Assembly (NCBI RefSeq): GCF_016907555.1
Contig: NZ_JAFBCE010000001.1
Span: 1,984,001-2,048,000 of the forward strand
Source: Microbacterium laevaniformans
GTDB lineage: Bacteria; Actinomycetota; Actinomycetes; Actinomycetales; Microbacteriaceae
Reading direction: 5' to 3'
DNA: 64,000 bases
This document shows positions 10,766 through 18,297 of this stretch, piece by piece. Positions within the stretch are counted from its first letter, which is position 1, and each line of letters starts with the position of its first letter. The position numbers were made by a program, and so were the translations under genes. A model generated the notes under the pieces. It was given only the letters and a program-made list of their open reading frames with translations. It did not search any database and was not told the origin of the DNA.

Positions 10766-10792
10766 TTAGCACTCGCGATGATTGAGTGCTAA
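10766..10792 (-). promoter_or_regulatory. CIRCE operator (HrcA site), perfect
   Basis: TTAGCACTC, nine bases, then GAGTGCTAA: an exact match to the CIRCE consensus, about 37 bp upstream of groEL. HrcA binding here would repress groEL until heat shock. Confidence 0.95.
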
Positions 10793-10798
10793 CTCATT

Positions 10799-10825
10799 CT
10801 GGCACTCTGGCATGACGAGTGCAAG
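10799..10825 (-). promoter_or_regulatory. Second, imperfect CIRCE-like operator and groEL promoter
   Basis: A GCACTC, nine bases, GAGTGC core lies seven bases beyond the perfect CIRCE, with degenerate outer bases. On the minus strand a TTGCAC hexamer inside this element is 17 bases from CAGAAT, which lies between the two operators, giving a plausible promoter that both sites would cover. Confidence 0.65.
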
Positions 10826-10862
10826 CCGCGCCGAGCGGACGCGACGGGAGGGCCGAACGACG

Positions 10863-11066
10863 TCAAGCGACGACGCGGACCGACTCGGCCTGCGGGCCCT
10901 TCTGACCGGCGCCGACGGTGAACTCGACCGTCTGCCCCTCCTCCAGGACACGGAATCCCGACATGTCGATGTTGGAGTAGTGGACGAACACGTCCTGGCC
11001 GTCGGTCACGGTGATGAAGCCGAAACCCTTCTCGGCGTTGAACCACTTGACGGTACCTTGGGCCAT
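10863..11066 (-). CDS. cspA: Cold-shock protein CspA
   Basis: This 67-residue classical cold-shock protein has [18 protein letters not shown] (RNP1) and DVFVHYSNI (RNP2) with five predicted beta strands. It is probably an RNA chaperone acting on mRNA secondary structure. It is transcribed on the same strand as groEL, 133 bp upstream of the groEL start and separated from it by the CIRCE region, so the two are probably independent units. An upstream TAGCAT hexamer near 11100 could be a -10 element. Confidence 0.95.
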   Translation of the reverse strand: MAQGTVKWFNAEKGFGFITVTDGQDVFVHYSNIDMSGFRVLEEGQTVEFTVGAGQKGPQAESVRVVA

Positions 11067-11187
11067 GCGAATCTCCTGATGCTGCGGTGGGACGTCGCAA
11101 TGCTAACCAGCGTGAGAGCGGCGAAATCGCTGTTCCGGCAAGTGTTGACACAGGCGCATCGAACTGTTCACACGCGCGAAACACGCT

Positions 11188-11212
11188 CCCCGCTGATACC
11201 CGCAGGGCGGGG
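11188..11212 (-). terminator. Hairpin after the LytR_C gene
   Basis: CCCCGC and GCGGGG form a short GC stem just beyond the stop of the LytR_C gene. It lacks a T-run, so termination is only likely. Confidence 0.4.
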
Positions 11213-11215
11213 TGG

Positions 11216-11788
11216 TCAGCCGGCCGGAGTGGCCCCGGCATCCGTGCGATCGGCACCGATCACGACCACGAGGAGCTTGGCGCCGTCGCCGCTCGCGAGG
11301 CCCTTGTACGCATCGCTGAGTGTCACGGCCGCCCCGCCGATCACCTGTGCGAGCCCCCGCGCCGCACCTTCTTCGGCGGGGCCGGAGTAGAAGACCGTCG
11401 TGGTCGGGAAGTCCTTGGAGCTGGCGTCGCCGGCCGTGACGCTGTCGGGCGACCAGCCGGCCCCGACGATGGTCTGCGCGAGGGAGCCGGCCAGACCCGA
11501 CTGTGTCGTCGCGTTGAGAACGGTGACCGGGTACGACGTGTCGACGACCGGCTCGGCGGTCGAGATGGTCGTCGGCGTGGCGCTCGGGGCGGGAAAGAGG
11601 GTGACGCGCCCGATGGCGATCAGCGTGCCGAAGATGCCCAGCGCGACCAGCACGACGATCGCGATGACCGACCACAGCACCACGATTCCTCCCCGCAGGC
11701 GCGGATTCTCGGCGCGATGCGCACCGATGCGTCCCCCCTCGAGGGCGAGATCATCGAAGCGGTCCTTCTGCGGGGGCGTACTCGGCAC
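11216..11788 (-). CDS. Membrane-anchored LytR C-terminal domain protein
   Basis: The 190-residue protein starts at GTG. It has a cytoplasmic N-terminus, one membrane helix at about residues 34-60 (GGIVVLWSVIAIVVLVALGI), a short linker, and an extracytoplasmic LytR_C domain (VTVLNATTQSGLAGSLAQTI and LLVVVIGAD). The domain accompanies LytR-CpsA-Psr cell-wall ligases but here stands alone, so a role at the envelope is inferred. It follows the DUF3263 gene by 9 bp and is probably cotranscribed with it. Confidence 0.8.
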   Translation of the reverse strand: MPSTPPQKDRFDDLALEGGRIGAHRAENPRLRGGIVVLWSVIAIVVLVALGIFGTLIAIGRVTLFPAPSATPTTISTAEPVVDTSYPVTVLNATTQSGLAGSLAQTIVGAGWSPDSVTAGDASSKDFPTTTVFYSGPAEEGAARGLAQVIGGAAVTLSDAYKGLASGDGAKLLVVVIGADRTDAGATPAG

Positions 11789-11797
11789 CCCAGAATG

Positions 11798-12067
11798 CTA
11801 CCGGCCTGTTCCGGTGCGGACGGCGGGAACGGCCGCGCGTCCCGCACGCTCGCTCTCGCGCGCATCGCGGAGCCGACGGAGGCGGTGCACCAGCATGGCG
11901 TCGTGCGCCGCGGCATCCGGTTGATCGATGATGCGAGCCAGCAGCTGGTAGTACCGGGCGGGCGCCAGGGCGAGCTCGGCACGGATGGCCTCCTCCTTGA
12001 CGGCGTCGTGCACGGTCCACCGCGACTCGAAGTCGAGGAGGAGGCGATCACGCTCGGAGAGGGGCAC
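11798..12067 (-). CDS. DUF3263 family helix-turn-helix-like protein
   Basis: The 89-residue protein (GTG start) matches the actinobacterial DUF3263 pattern: LSERDRLLLDFESRW, then AIRAELALAPARYYQLLARIID and an Arg-rich C-terminal helix. The central part resembles a sigma-factor-like helix-turn-helix, so DNA binding is possible but not shown. It is the first gene of the two-gene unit with the LytR_C protein, the arrangement usual in actinobacteria. Confidence 0.85.
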   Translation of the reverse strand: MPLSERDRLLLDFESRWTVHDAVKEEAIRAELALAPARYYQLLARIIDQPDAAAHDAMLVHRLRRLRDARESERAGRAAVPAVRTGTGR

Positions 12068-12076
12068 CTGCTCACG

Positions 12077-13078
12077 TTAACCCCGCGCAGCGCGCTCGCC
12101 GGGACGCCACTCCAGCCATCGCCCGAGTGGGTCGGCGTGGGCGAGGACGACGCCGTCGCGCGCGAGTGCGAAGCCCTCAGCGGGAGCGTTCGATGCGATC
12201 CGCCCGCCGCGCCATCCCTCGTGCAGCGAGGGCGCGTCGAGCGTGATCCACCGTCCCACGACGGATACCTGCTCGATCAGCGCGTGGCGCGCGTGCCAGC
12301 CGAGGTGCGCCAGCACGCCGGGGGTCTGAACGACCAGCGTCGCCTCGGGCGGCGCCGCCGCGACGGCGTGAGCGAGCTGGTCGACGCCGTCTCCCGCGAA
12401 CATGAGGGGCGGGTCCGCCGCCGTGATGCGCAGCGCGGAACGCACCCGATCCGCGGGTCCGGTCTCGCCCGGCCAGACGAGAGCCGTCAACCACGCCTCG
12501 GTGGCGGGGTCGGCCGGATCCAGTGGTGCGAGATCGATGCCGGCTCGCCAGACGATCTCCGGATGCCGCAACGGGGGCACGTGCTGACCGCGCAGCTCGC
12601 TCTCGAGCACGACGGCCGACACCCCGTCGAGCGGATCGTGCGCGATCTCGCCCGCGACGCCGCGATAGCGGTAGGAGTATCGGTCGGGGTAGAGACACAG
12701 TCCCGCACTCGCGCCGACCTCCAGCAGCGCGATCGGCCCGTCGATGCCGGCCAACGCGGGCAGCAGAGCGGCGCACCGGAGGGGTTCGTTGGTCTGCAGC
12801 GAGCGCGCCGTGCACTCCGCGACCAGCTCGTCGCCGTGGGCGAGCACCCACTCCCGCCACTCGGGGTACCCACTCTCGCCGGATCCGAGCAGCCGCGCGG
12901 CGGCGAAGACGAGCGGGGGCTGACGATGAGAAGGCGCGATCCGCCCGAGCACCTCCTGCGCCGCGGCATCCGCCGCGACTCCGGCGGCCCACTCGCCGTA
13001 CAGCGCGGAACGACCGGGAGCCTCGTCGCGGGCGAACCGGCCATAGCGCGCCGACACCGATTCTGGGAGGGAACTCAT
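12077..13078 (-). CDS. DUF2332 family protein
   Basis: The 333-residue protein has the DUF2332 pattern: [57 protein letters not shown]. The LEVGASAGL segment resembles a methyltransferase motif I, but the function of the family is unknown. The ATG at 13078 is preceded by GGGTGAC...; another ATG at 13087 is possible. It is divergent from msrB, with the start regions about 73 bp apart. Confidence 0.82.
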   Translation of the reverse strand: MSSLPESVSARYGRFARDEAPGRSALYGEWAAGVAADAAAQEVLGRIAPSHRQPPLVFAAARLLGSGESGYPEWREWVLAHGDELVAECTARSLQTNEPLRCAALLPALAGIDGPIALLEVGASAGLCLYPDRYSYRYRGVAGEIAHDPLDGVSAVVLESELRGQHVPPLRHPEIVWRAGIDLAPLDPADPATEAWLTALVWPGETGPADRVRSALRITAADPPLMFAGDGVDQLAHAVAAAPPEATLVVQTPGVLAHLGWHARHALIEQVSVVGRWITLDAPSLHEGWRGGRIASNAPAEGFALARDGVVLAHADPLGRWLEWRPGERAARG

Positions 13079-13151
13079 GGGTGACATTCTCGCGGGCCGA
13101 GCCGACCGCGGCCCGCGTCGGGTTGAATGGAGGTGGACTAAGGAGCCAGAC

Positions 13152-13568
13152 ATGACCTACCGCGTGACCAAGACCGACGACGAGTGGCGTTCGGAGCTGA
13201 CCCCCGAGCAGTACGCCGTCCTCCGTCAGGCAGGGACGGAGCGCGCATGGACCGGCGAGCTCCTCGACGAGAGCCGCGCGGGTCTCTACACGTGCGCCGC
13301 GTGTGGCGCGGAGCTGTTCCAGAGTGGAACGAAGTTCGACTCGCATTGCGGGTGGCCGAGCTTCTACGAGTCGGTGCGCCCCGAGGCCGTCGAGCTCATC
13401 GAAGATCGCAGCCACGGGATGGTCCGCACCGAGGTGCGGTGCGCGAACTGCGGCTCGCATCTCGGACACGTCTTCCCCGACGGGTTCGGCACCCCCACGG
13501 GCGACCGGTACTGCATGAACTCGCTGTCGCTGTCGTTCACCCCGGCGCCGGAGGCGGATGCGTCGTGA
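13152..13568 (+). CDS. msrB: Peptide-methionine (R)-S-oxide reductase
   Basis: The 138-residue MsrB reduces methionine-R-sulfoxide in proteins. It has two zinc-binding CxxC pairs (CAACGAELF and [12 protein letters not shown]), the substrate motif CGWPSFYE and the catalytic Cys in [15 protein letters not shown] lies 7 bp before the ATG. Its stop overlaps the start of the nitroreductase-like gene by 4 bp (GTGA), indicating coupled translation. Length and motifs are normal. Confidence 0.95.
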   Translation: MTYRVTKTDDEWRSELTPEQYAVLRQAGTERAWTGELLDESRAGLYTCAACGAELFQSGTKFDSHCGWPSFYESVRPEAVELIEDRSHGMVRTEVRCANCGSHLGHVFPDGFGTPTGDRYCMNSLSLSFTPAPEADAS

Positions 13569-14191
13569 TCGAGACGGTCACGGACTACCCGGCCCTGGCG
13601 GCGGTGCGAAACCGTCGCTCATGGTCGAAGGTGACGGATGCCGCGCCCACCCGCGCCGAGCTTCTCACCCTGATCGCGGCGGCGGGGCGGGTCGCCGACC
13701 ACTCGTCCCTGCGACCGTGGCGCGTCATCGAGCTGCGTGGCGAGGACCGGGCGACGCTCGGGGCGGCGATCGCGAAGGTCGAGGGCGACGACAAGCCGTC
13801 GACGAAGCCGTTGCGCGCGCCACTGCTGCTCGCCGTGGTCGCCAGCTACCGCAAGAGCGAGAAGGTTCCCCGCTGGGAGCAGGAGGCGGTCGCCTCGGGT
13901 GTCGCCCACACGCTCAGCCTTCTGCTGGATGAGGCGGGATGGGGTGTCATCTGGCGCACCGGTCATTACACGCGGGCGAAGGCGGTGGCCAAGGCGCACG
14001 GACTCGCGAAGGACGAGGAGCTGCTCGGCTGGCTGTACGTCGGCGGCAAGCCCACCGGTGCGCGACCCGGTCGCCGCAAGAGCGTCGATCCCCGTGCGCA
14101 TCTCAGTCGAATGCCGGCCCCCGCCAAGGGCGCCGACAAGGACGGCGGGGCGACGAAGACCGGCGCGAAGAAAGACAAGAAGAAGAGCTGA
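13565..14191 (+). CDS. Nitroreductase-like flavoprotein with Lys-rich tail
   Basis: The 208-residue protein (GTG start) matches small nitroreductase-fold proteins: [28 protein letters not shown], the middle [23 protein letters not shown] and [10 protein letters not shown]. It would bind FMN and reduce an unknown substrate with NAD(P)H. The last ~25 residues ([21 protein letters not shown]) are a highly charged tail with no fold, perhaps for nucleic-acid or surface contact. Coupling to msrB suggests a role in oxidative stress, which is an inference. Confidence 0.78.
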   Translation: MIETVTDYPALAAVRNRRSWSKVTDAAPTRAELLTLIAAAGRVADHSSLRPWRVIELRGEDRATLGAAIAKVEGDDKPSTKPLRAPLLLAVVASYRKSEKVPRWEQEAVASGVAHTLSLLLDEAGWGVIWRTGHYTRAKAVAKAHGLAKDEELLGWLYVGGKPTGARPGRRKSVDPRAHLSRMPAPAKGADKDGGATKTGAKKDKKKS

Positions 14192-14207
14192 CGCTCCCGT
14201 CGTCCGC

Positions 14208-15161
14208 TCAGGTTCGTCGTCGCCGCCAGGGCGCGAGAGCGACGACGACCGAGCTCGCCGCGACAGCGACCATCAACAGTTCGGTTCCCCAGCCGGGACC
14301 GGCATCCGCGGGCCAGAACGCATCCAGCGTGAACGCGGTGGCGAGCTGGCCGACCACGACGCCGAGGCCGAGCAGCAACACCCCGGTGTGCGCGACGAGC
14401 GCCGCCGACAGGAAGATGTAGATCACGCCGACCACGCCGCCGAGGTAGAGCCACGCCTCGGTCGGCAGCGCCGGCGGCACACCGACGAACGCGACGTGGA
14501 CGACGGCGGCGACGGCGAGCACCACCGTTCCCCCCAGAAAATTGACGAACGTCGCCGTCAACGGTGTCCCCACGCGTTGGCGCAGCCGCCCGTTGGTCGC
14601 CTGCTGCCACGCGATGCCGACGCCCGCCAGGAACGGCAGCACCAGCATCCACACCGGCACACGCTCCAGCACACCGCCCTGCAGGGAGATGCCGACGGCG
14701 ACGAGAGCCAGCGCACCGCCCGCCACGCGCGGCATGGTGACCGCGACGACGCCGGCCGGGCCGTACCCGATGCGGTCGAGCACCAGGCCGCTCAGTGTCT
14801 GCCCGGCCACAACCCCGACGGTGAACAGGGAGACGCCGATCACAGCGACGGCGAGACCCTGGGTCGCGACGGTGAGCGCTCCGGCCAGCCCGCCTCCCAG
14901 CATCCACCACGGGATCGTGCGTGCGCGGACGCCGCTGACCAGCGCGCCGAAGCCTCGGCGGCCCGCCAGCAGCAGCGCCGACGACACGGCCAGCACGAGC
15001 AGCCCCGACCCGAAGGAAATGACCGCCGCGACGAATCCGTCACCGATGCGCAGACCGAGTTGCCCGTTGATGCGGGCTTGGAGCGCCGTCAGCACGCCGA
15101 CCAGCACGGCACCACCGAGAGCGACACCGGCGGGAAGCCGGGGCGTCGTCGGTGCGGTCAC
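14208..15161 (-). CDS. DMT-superfamily (DUF606-type) transporter
   Basis: The 317-residue protein has ten predicted membrane helices arranged as two homologous halves, seen in the repeated GLALxLQARINGQLG-like opening and the second-half WQQATNGRLRQRVG. This matches the two-copy DUF606 class of the drug/metabolite transporter superfamily. The substrate is unknown. It is convergent with the nitroreductase-like gene. Confidence 0.85.
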   Translation of the reverse strand: MTAPTTPRLPAGVALGGAVLVGVLTALQARINGQLGLRIGDGFVAAVISFGSGLLVLAVSSALLLAGRRGFGALVSGVRARTIPWWMLGGGLAGALTVATQGLAVAVIGVSLFTVGVVAGQTLSGLVLDRIGYGPAGVVAVTMPRVAGGALALVAVGISLQGGVLERVPVWMLVLPFLAGVGIAWQQATNGRLRQRVGTPLTATFVNFLGGTVVLAVAAVVHVAFVGVPPALPTEAWLYLGGVVGVIYIFLSAALVAHTGVLLLGLGVVVGQLATAFTLDAFWPADAGPGWGTELLMVAVAASSVVVALAPWRRRRT

Positions 15162-15204
15162 GACTCCTCAGCCTAGCCGGGCGCGTGGGAGAGGAGCCGA
15201 TCGG

Positions 15205-15276
15205 TCAGTCGTAGCCCAGAATGCAGATCGCTTCGGTGACGGTGTCGGGTTCGGTACGCGGCTCGTGCTCGTCCAC
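15205..15276 (-). CDS. Possible 23-residue peptide
   Basis: A short frame from GTG reads VDEHEPRTEPDTVTEAICILGYD. A TAGATT hexamer lies 7 bases before the GTG, which would suit a leaderless transcript. No Shine-Dalgarno is present. This is a candidate only; conservation would be needed to support it. Confidence 0.25.
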   Translation of the reverse strand: MDEHEPRTEPDTVTEAICILGYD

Positions 15277-15366
15277 GGAATCGAATCTAGGGGTGCGGGC
15301 CGGCGGATGCCGAGCGCATCGCCGTGGATAACGCGATGGACACAGCGGACTCGCTACGATCACCGC

Positions 15367-15504
15367 ATGGCCTTTCGCGACCTCCCCGCCCCCGAGCGCC
15401 GACTCGTCATCTGGCAGTTCGTCGGCGTCGGCACTCTGATGATCGGCGTGGGCGTGCTCGTCTCGGCAGCCGTCGCCTACTATCAGTCGGTCAGCCTCGG
15501 CTGA
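15367..15504 (+). CDS. Small single-helix membrane protein
   Basis: The 45-residue protein begins MAFRDLPAPERRLVIWQF and has one strong membrane helix (residues 18-40). Similar tiny proteins recur in Microbacteriaceae as hypothetical genes. It lies next to the tRNA-Thr, outside the integrated element. The function is unknown. Confidence 0.55.
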   Translation: MAFRDLPAPERRLVIWQFVGVGTLMIGVGVLVSAAVAYYQSVSLG

Positions 15505-15540
15505 ACGGAGGTCGCGACGGCGGGCATTGCAAGAAAACGG

Positions 15541-15613
15541 TGCCGGCTACAGGACTTGAACCTGCAACCCCCGTATTACAAGTACGGTGCGCTACCAATT
15601 GCGCCAAGCCGGC
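15541..15613 (-). tRNA. tRNA-Thr (anticodon TGT), attL of an integrated element
   Basis: Acceptor GCCGGCT pairs with AGCCGGC; the D arm (TTGGCGCAATTGGTAGCGC), the anticodon loop with TGT, and the T arm (GGTTCAAGTCC) are all present. CCA is not encoded. Its 5' half (15575-15613) is repeated at 18223-18261, which marks it as the integration target. Confidence 0.95.
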
Positions 15614-15648
15614 GGAGCCCGGAACCCGGGCCATATCGGGGAATCTAC

Positions 15649-15677
15649 GGAATACGAGGGTACGTCACCCCGCACAA
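15649..15677 (-). promoter_or_regulatory. Candidate element-borne promoter for tRNA-Thr(TGT)
   Basis: On the minus strand TTGTGC and TATTCC are separated by 17 bases, ending 35 bases before the tRNA 5' end. It lies inside the integrated element, so it would replace the original chromosomal promoter. Confidence 0.4.
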
Positions 15678-15687
15678 ACCCCGCACA
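15666..15687 (+). repeat. Left pair of candidate integrase arm sites
   Basis: Two adjacent direct copies: CACCCCGCACA (15666-15676) and AACCCCGCACA (15677-15687). Related copies lie near the other end of the element at 18106 and 18187. Confidence 0.5.
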
Positions 15688-15762
15688 TTCATTTCGACTC
15701 CCCGATCGCTCGCGGAGCCATCACAGAGTCTAGAGCGCTCGCGATGACCCCGTTGGCCTACG

Positions 15763-16242
15763 TCAGTCCTTCTTGCGACTGTCCCCAAAGACATAGCTGA
15801 GCGCTCCCAGGGCGAGGGCTGCTGTGACCATGAGTCCGCCGGTGACGGATTGTCCGGCAAGCGTCACCCATATGCCGCCGGCGAGCCCAACTCCCAGCAG
15901 CCCAGTACCAAGCCACTGCCCCCGGTTCGCTCGTCGTTCTGAACCCGCAAGCAGCGTACGCTCCATCTCTTGTCGATGCGTCCGCTGCTCACGGAAGGCG
16001 GCCAAGATCTCATCCGGAAACCGAGAATCGACTTCCTTGTACCTCTCAAGGGTCTCCGGTGACGGCAACGGTCCGCGGTAGCTTCGCATCTCCCGATGAA
16101 CGACATGAAGACCCTTCTGGGAGTCGTCAGTCTCCGGCTCACCCTCGATGACATCGTCATCTGCAGGCTCGATCTCGTCTTCCCGTCGAGCCTCTTCGGG
16201 ATCTTCCCCCTCGAGCGGGGGTGAGATTTCAGCGCCGACCAT
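15763..16242 (-). CDS. DUF2335 membrane protein of the element
   Basis: The 159-residue protein has an acidic N-terminus, then the DUF2335 core YRGPLPSPETLERYKEVDSRFPDEIL with EQRTHRQEMERTL, and two hydrophobic helices near the C-terminus (LGTGLLGVGLAGGIWVTLAG and GGLMVTAALALGALSYVF). The family is found in prophages and mobile elements and has no known activity. The ATG at 16242 overlaps the upstream 75-residue gene by 14 bp, giving a two-gene unit. Confidence 0.8.
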   Translation of the reverse strand: MVGAEISPPLEGEDPEEARREDEIEPADDDVIEGEPETDDSQKGLHVVHREMRSYRGPLPSPETLERYKEVDSRFPDEILAAFREQRTHRQEMERTLLAGSERRANRGQWLGTGLLGVGLAGGIWVTLAGQSVTGGLMVTAALALGALSYVFGDSRKKD

Positions 16243-16456
16243 ACGGGCAGCGCTCGATCGCGGCGAACAGGTCCTCGCCGACCACGCGCCAGTCGTCAGC
16301 GATCGCGGCCTCGTCGGCCTCCTGCTCAGAGTGGGCAAACTTGTACTCGCGGTGAGTGTTTCCGCGGATGTTCATGATCGTCCCCAGCCCGCGCCAGTAG
16401 TCGCCGGCCGCGGAGTTCGAAACGTGGCGGGTGTTGAAGAGTGTCGTGCCAGACAT
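16229..16456 (-). CDS. 75-residue hypothetical protein of the element
   Basis: The protein reads MSGTTLFNTRHVSNSAAGDY... and contains GTIMNIRGNTHREYKF and a helical C-terminal part with Trp. AAGGAG lies 11 bp upstream of the ATG. It is translationally coupled with DUF2335. I do not recognise a characterised family, though a similar protein pairing on mobile elements is plausible. Confidence 0.65.
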   Translation of the reverse strand: MSGTTLFNTRHVSNSAAGDYWRGLGTIMNIRGNTHREYKFAHSEQEADEAAIADDWRVVGEDLFAAIERCPYGRR

Positions 16457-16513
16457 GATCGGTGTGCTCCTTCACTGCTGACAACATCATTCTGTCTCAC
16501 TTTATGCCGCTCT

Positions 16514-16529
16514 GTAATACGCGTACTAC
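16514..16529. promoter_or_regulatory. Palindrome upstream of the DUF2335 unit
   Basis: GTAATACG and CGTACTAC form a 16-bp near-perfect palindrome between the integrase gene and the two-gene unit, in a locally AT-richer region. It could be an operator for an element-encoded or host repressor. Confidence 0.35.
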
Positions 16530-16561
16530 ATCAGCAGTAATCGCACAGCCTATCCGCACGT

Positions 16562-17437
16562 CTATCGCATCACGCGATCGAGCGCGCTCGCAGCGGCCGC
16601 GCCACCCACCGTCTTGCTCATGTAGACGTTCATCGTCAACGACGGGTTCGCGTGGCCGAGATACTCGGCGATCGCGCGAGCCGACAGACCGGCCTGATCG
16701 AGCGCGGTCGCGACGGTCTTCCGGAACGAGTGGAAGGTGTACTCGCCCAGCTCGAGCCGCTCCCGCGCCGCCTGCCACTCGCTCGCCGTGTTGCGACGAT
16801 CCCTACGATTGAGGAACGGCGTCGGAAACACCGGCCCGTCTCGACGCTCCCGCCGCACCAAGGCGGCAGCCACGGCCGCGGGCACGGTGATGCGCCGCTC
16901 CCCCGCCGTCGTCTTCGACTTCCGGACCGCCACTGTCGCGCCGAGCGTCGGGATGCCTGACGGCGCGACGATCTCCACGTCCGCCCAATCGAGCCCGAGG
17001 GCCTCCGAGATCCGCACGCCGGTGCCGGCGAGGAACTCGATCAGGTCGACCATGTCCATCTGCTGCAGCCGCTCGTCGGCGCGGACCTTCGCGAGCGGCG
17101 CCGGCAACTCGTCGACAGGGGTCGCCGTGGAGCCCGTGACCTTCGCCTCCACGCGCGCGAGCTCTCGCACCGGGTTCGCCTTCACGGCATCAGACCGGGC
17201 GGCGACGCCCATCATGCCCGACAGCACCGCGCGCGTCTTCTTCGCCTGCCCGGGACCACGGTCGACCGCGACGTCGTCCAGGACGCGCTGCAGGCGCAGC
17301 TCTGGCATCGCTTCCCCGACTACGACGAGACCTGGAAAGCCATCCTCTCCGGTCGGTGACTGCGCGTCTGTGTACTCGCTATGCTCACGGCATGACGTAC
17401 GAGATCCCGCCACGGCCTGCATTGCCCGAGGGTCCAC
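16562..17437 (-). pseudogene. Tyrosine integrase, N-terminally truncated
   Basis: The catalytic domain is complete: Arg in GTGVRISEALGLDW, HSFR (H-x-x-R), GHANP and the nucleophile Tyr in MNVYMSK. The end of the core-binding domain (ELRLQRVLDD ... GQAKKTRAVLSGMMGVAAR) is also present. Residues before about position 44 (DNA near 17308) do not look like integrase, and the arm-binding and most of the core-binding domains, usually 100 or more residues, are missing. An internal ATG at 17308 could give a short product. A recombination event near 17.31 kb probably removed the start. Length is about 290 residues versus 380-420 usual. Confidence 0.75.
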
Positions 17438-17958
17438 GGAAGCGGCCTCGGACTCTCATATGGGTGGTCGCCGCGGGTGTTGCGGGGCTGATCATCGGAT
17501 GCTTGGCGACACTGGGGGTGACCGGTGCTGTCACTTCGGCAGATAAAGCTGCGGCCGAAGCAGAAGCCGCTGCGTCAGCTTCGGCCGCAGCTGCAGCTCG
17601 CGACAACCGGCTCGCAGTCTCACCCAGTAAGCCGACCATCTGGGACAAGATCCGGGACATGATCCGCAAAGCGCCCCGGGACGGATGGGTGGCGCTTGGT
17701 GTGTTCGCCCTGTTCCTGCTGGGCCCGATCTTCGCGCTGTACGGGATGCAGAGCTCAGGATCTCCGCTGCGGGAGCAGGTCGCCGTATGGGCGATCGTGT
17801 TCCTCGCCGAGGGGATGGTAGGTGCGATCCTCCGCCTGCTAAGCCACGACGGGCCGAGGTGGCTTGATCGTGTGGGTAAAGCCCTCGGTGCCGCCGCTGC
17901 CGTGGGCGCGTTCTGGGGGTTCTTCATCGCCCAGGTCGCGAGCATCGCGCGCTCGTGA
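17392..17958 (+). CDS. Membrane protein of the element, unknown function
   Basis: The 188-residue protein starts MTYEIPPRPALPEGPRKRP, with a membrane helix at about 23-48, an Ala/Glu-rich stretch that could be a short coiled coil (residues 49-75), then three hydrophobic helices in the C-terminal half. Its 5' end overlaps, on the opposite strand, the non-homologous start of the truncated integrase frame. I recognise no family. It is the only plus-strand gene of the element. Confidence 0.6.
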   Translation: MTYEIPPRPALPEGPRKRPRTLIWVVAAGVAGLIIGCLATLGVTGAVTSADKAAAEAEAAASASAAAAARDNRLAVSPSKPTIWDKIRDMIRKAPRDGWVALGVFALFLLGPIFALYGMQSSGSPLREQVAVWAIVFLAEGMVGAILRLLSHDGPRWLDRVGKALGAAAAVGAFWGFFIAQVASIARS

Positions 17959-18222
17959 CAATCCTCCGCGCAGACACGCGAGACTCCCGCCCATGACAGC
18001 CCGGAACCACGCAGTAGCCGCGATCGCTCATCATCTCGCCGAAGCCCTCTTGATCGCCCTGGAGGCAGCTCAGGACACCCGTACCGACGGGAACCCCCGC
18101 TCGGCAACCCCGCACATACGCCGGTATCGGCGGGAAAGGGCGGACACCCCTCGGTCACGTGCCTCTGGCGCTCGCGAACAGGCCGCAACCCCGCAGAAAC
18201 CCCAGATCGGGCCCGGTGCGCA
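17959..18222. other. Right end of the element, mostly non-coding
   Basis: A frame from ATG 17993 begins with a helical MTARNHAVAAIAHHLAEALL but runs on through the att repeat into the neighbouring chromosome, so it is doubtful as a gene. The stretch holds two of the AACCCCGCA-type motifs (18106-18116 and 18187-18197). Nothing else is evident. Confidence 0.5.
18106..18197 (+). repeat. Right pair of candidate integrase arm sites
   Basis: AACCCCGCACA at 18106-18116 and AACCCCGCAGA at 18187-18197 match the two motifs at the left end of the element in the same orientation. Confidence 0.5.
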
Positions 18223-18261
18223 ATTACAAGTACGGTGCGCTACCGATTGCGCCAAGCCGGC
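18223..18261 (-). repeat. attR: detached 5' half of tRNA-Thr
   Basis: The 39 bases match 15575-15613 with one mismatch and correspond to the acceptor 5' strand, D arm and anticodon. No 3' half follows, so no tRNA can be made from it. Confidence 0.88.
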
Positions 18262-18273
18262 AAAGCGGGTCCC

Positions 18274-18279
18274 AGTCTA
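18274..18279 (-). promoter_or_regulatory. Orphan -10 box of the original tRNA-Thr promoter
   Basis: TAGACT on the minus strand lies 12 bases before the detached tRNA 5' half. That spacing suits a tRNA promoter, suggesting this was the original promoter before the element inserted. Confidence 0.45.
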
Positions 18280-18297
18280 TCGGGGCCGCGTCGCGAC

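Larger units (their letters stand above)
15575..18261. mobile_element. Small integrated element in tRNA-Thr(TGT)
   Basis: The 2.7-kb region is bounded by 39-bp direct repeats (one mismatch): the 5' half of the intact tRNA and a detached copy at 18223-18261. Inside are a tyrosine integrase remnant, DUF2335 and a partner gene, and a membrane protein. Four copies of an AACCCCGCA-type motif near the two ends look like integrase arm sites. The integrase lacks its N-terminus, so the element is probably immobile now. Confidence 0.8.

Noticed and set aside
13737..15176. A 479-codon plus-strand frame opposite the DMT transporter
   Set aside because: Asp/Arg/Gln/His-rich composition without a domain; the transporter on the other strand has clear membrane helices and internal duplication.
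16737..17546. A 269-codon plus-strand frame opposite the integrase
   Set aside because: Ser/Arg-rich shadow of a recognisable integrase domain.
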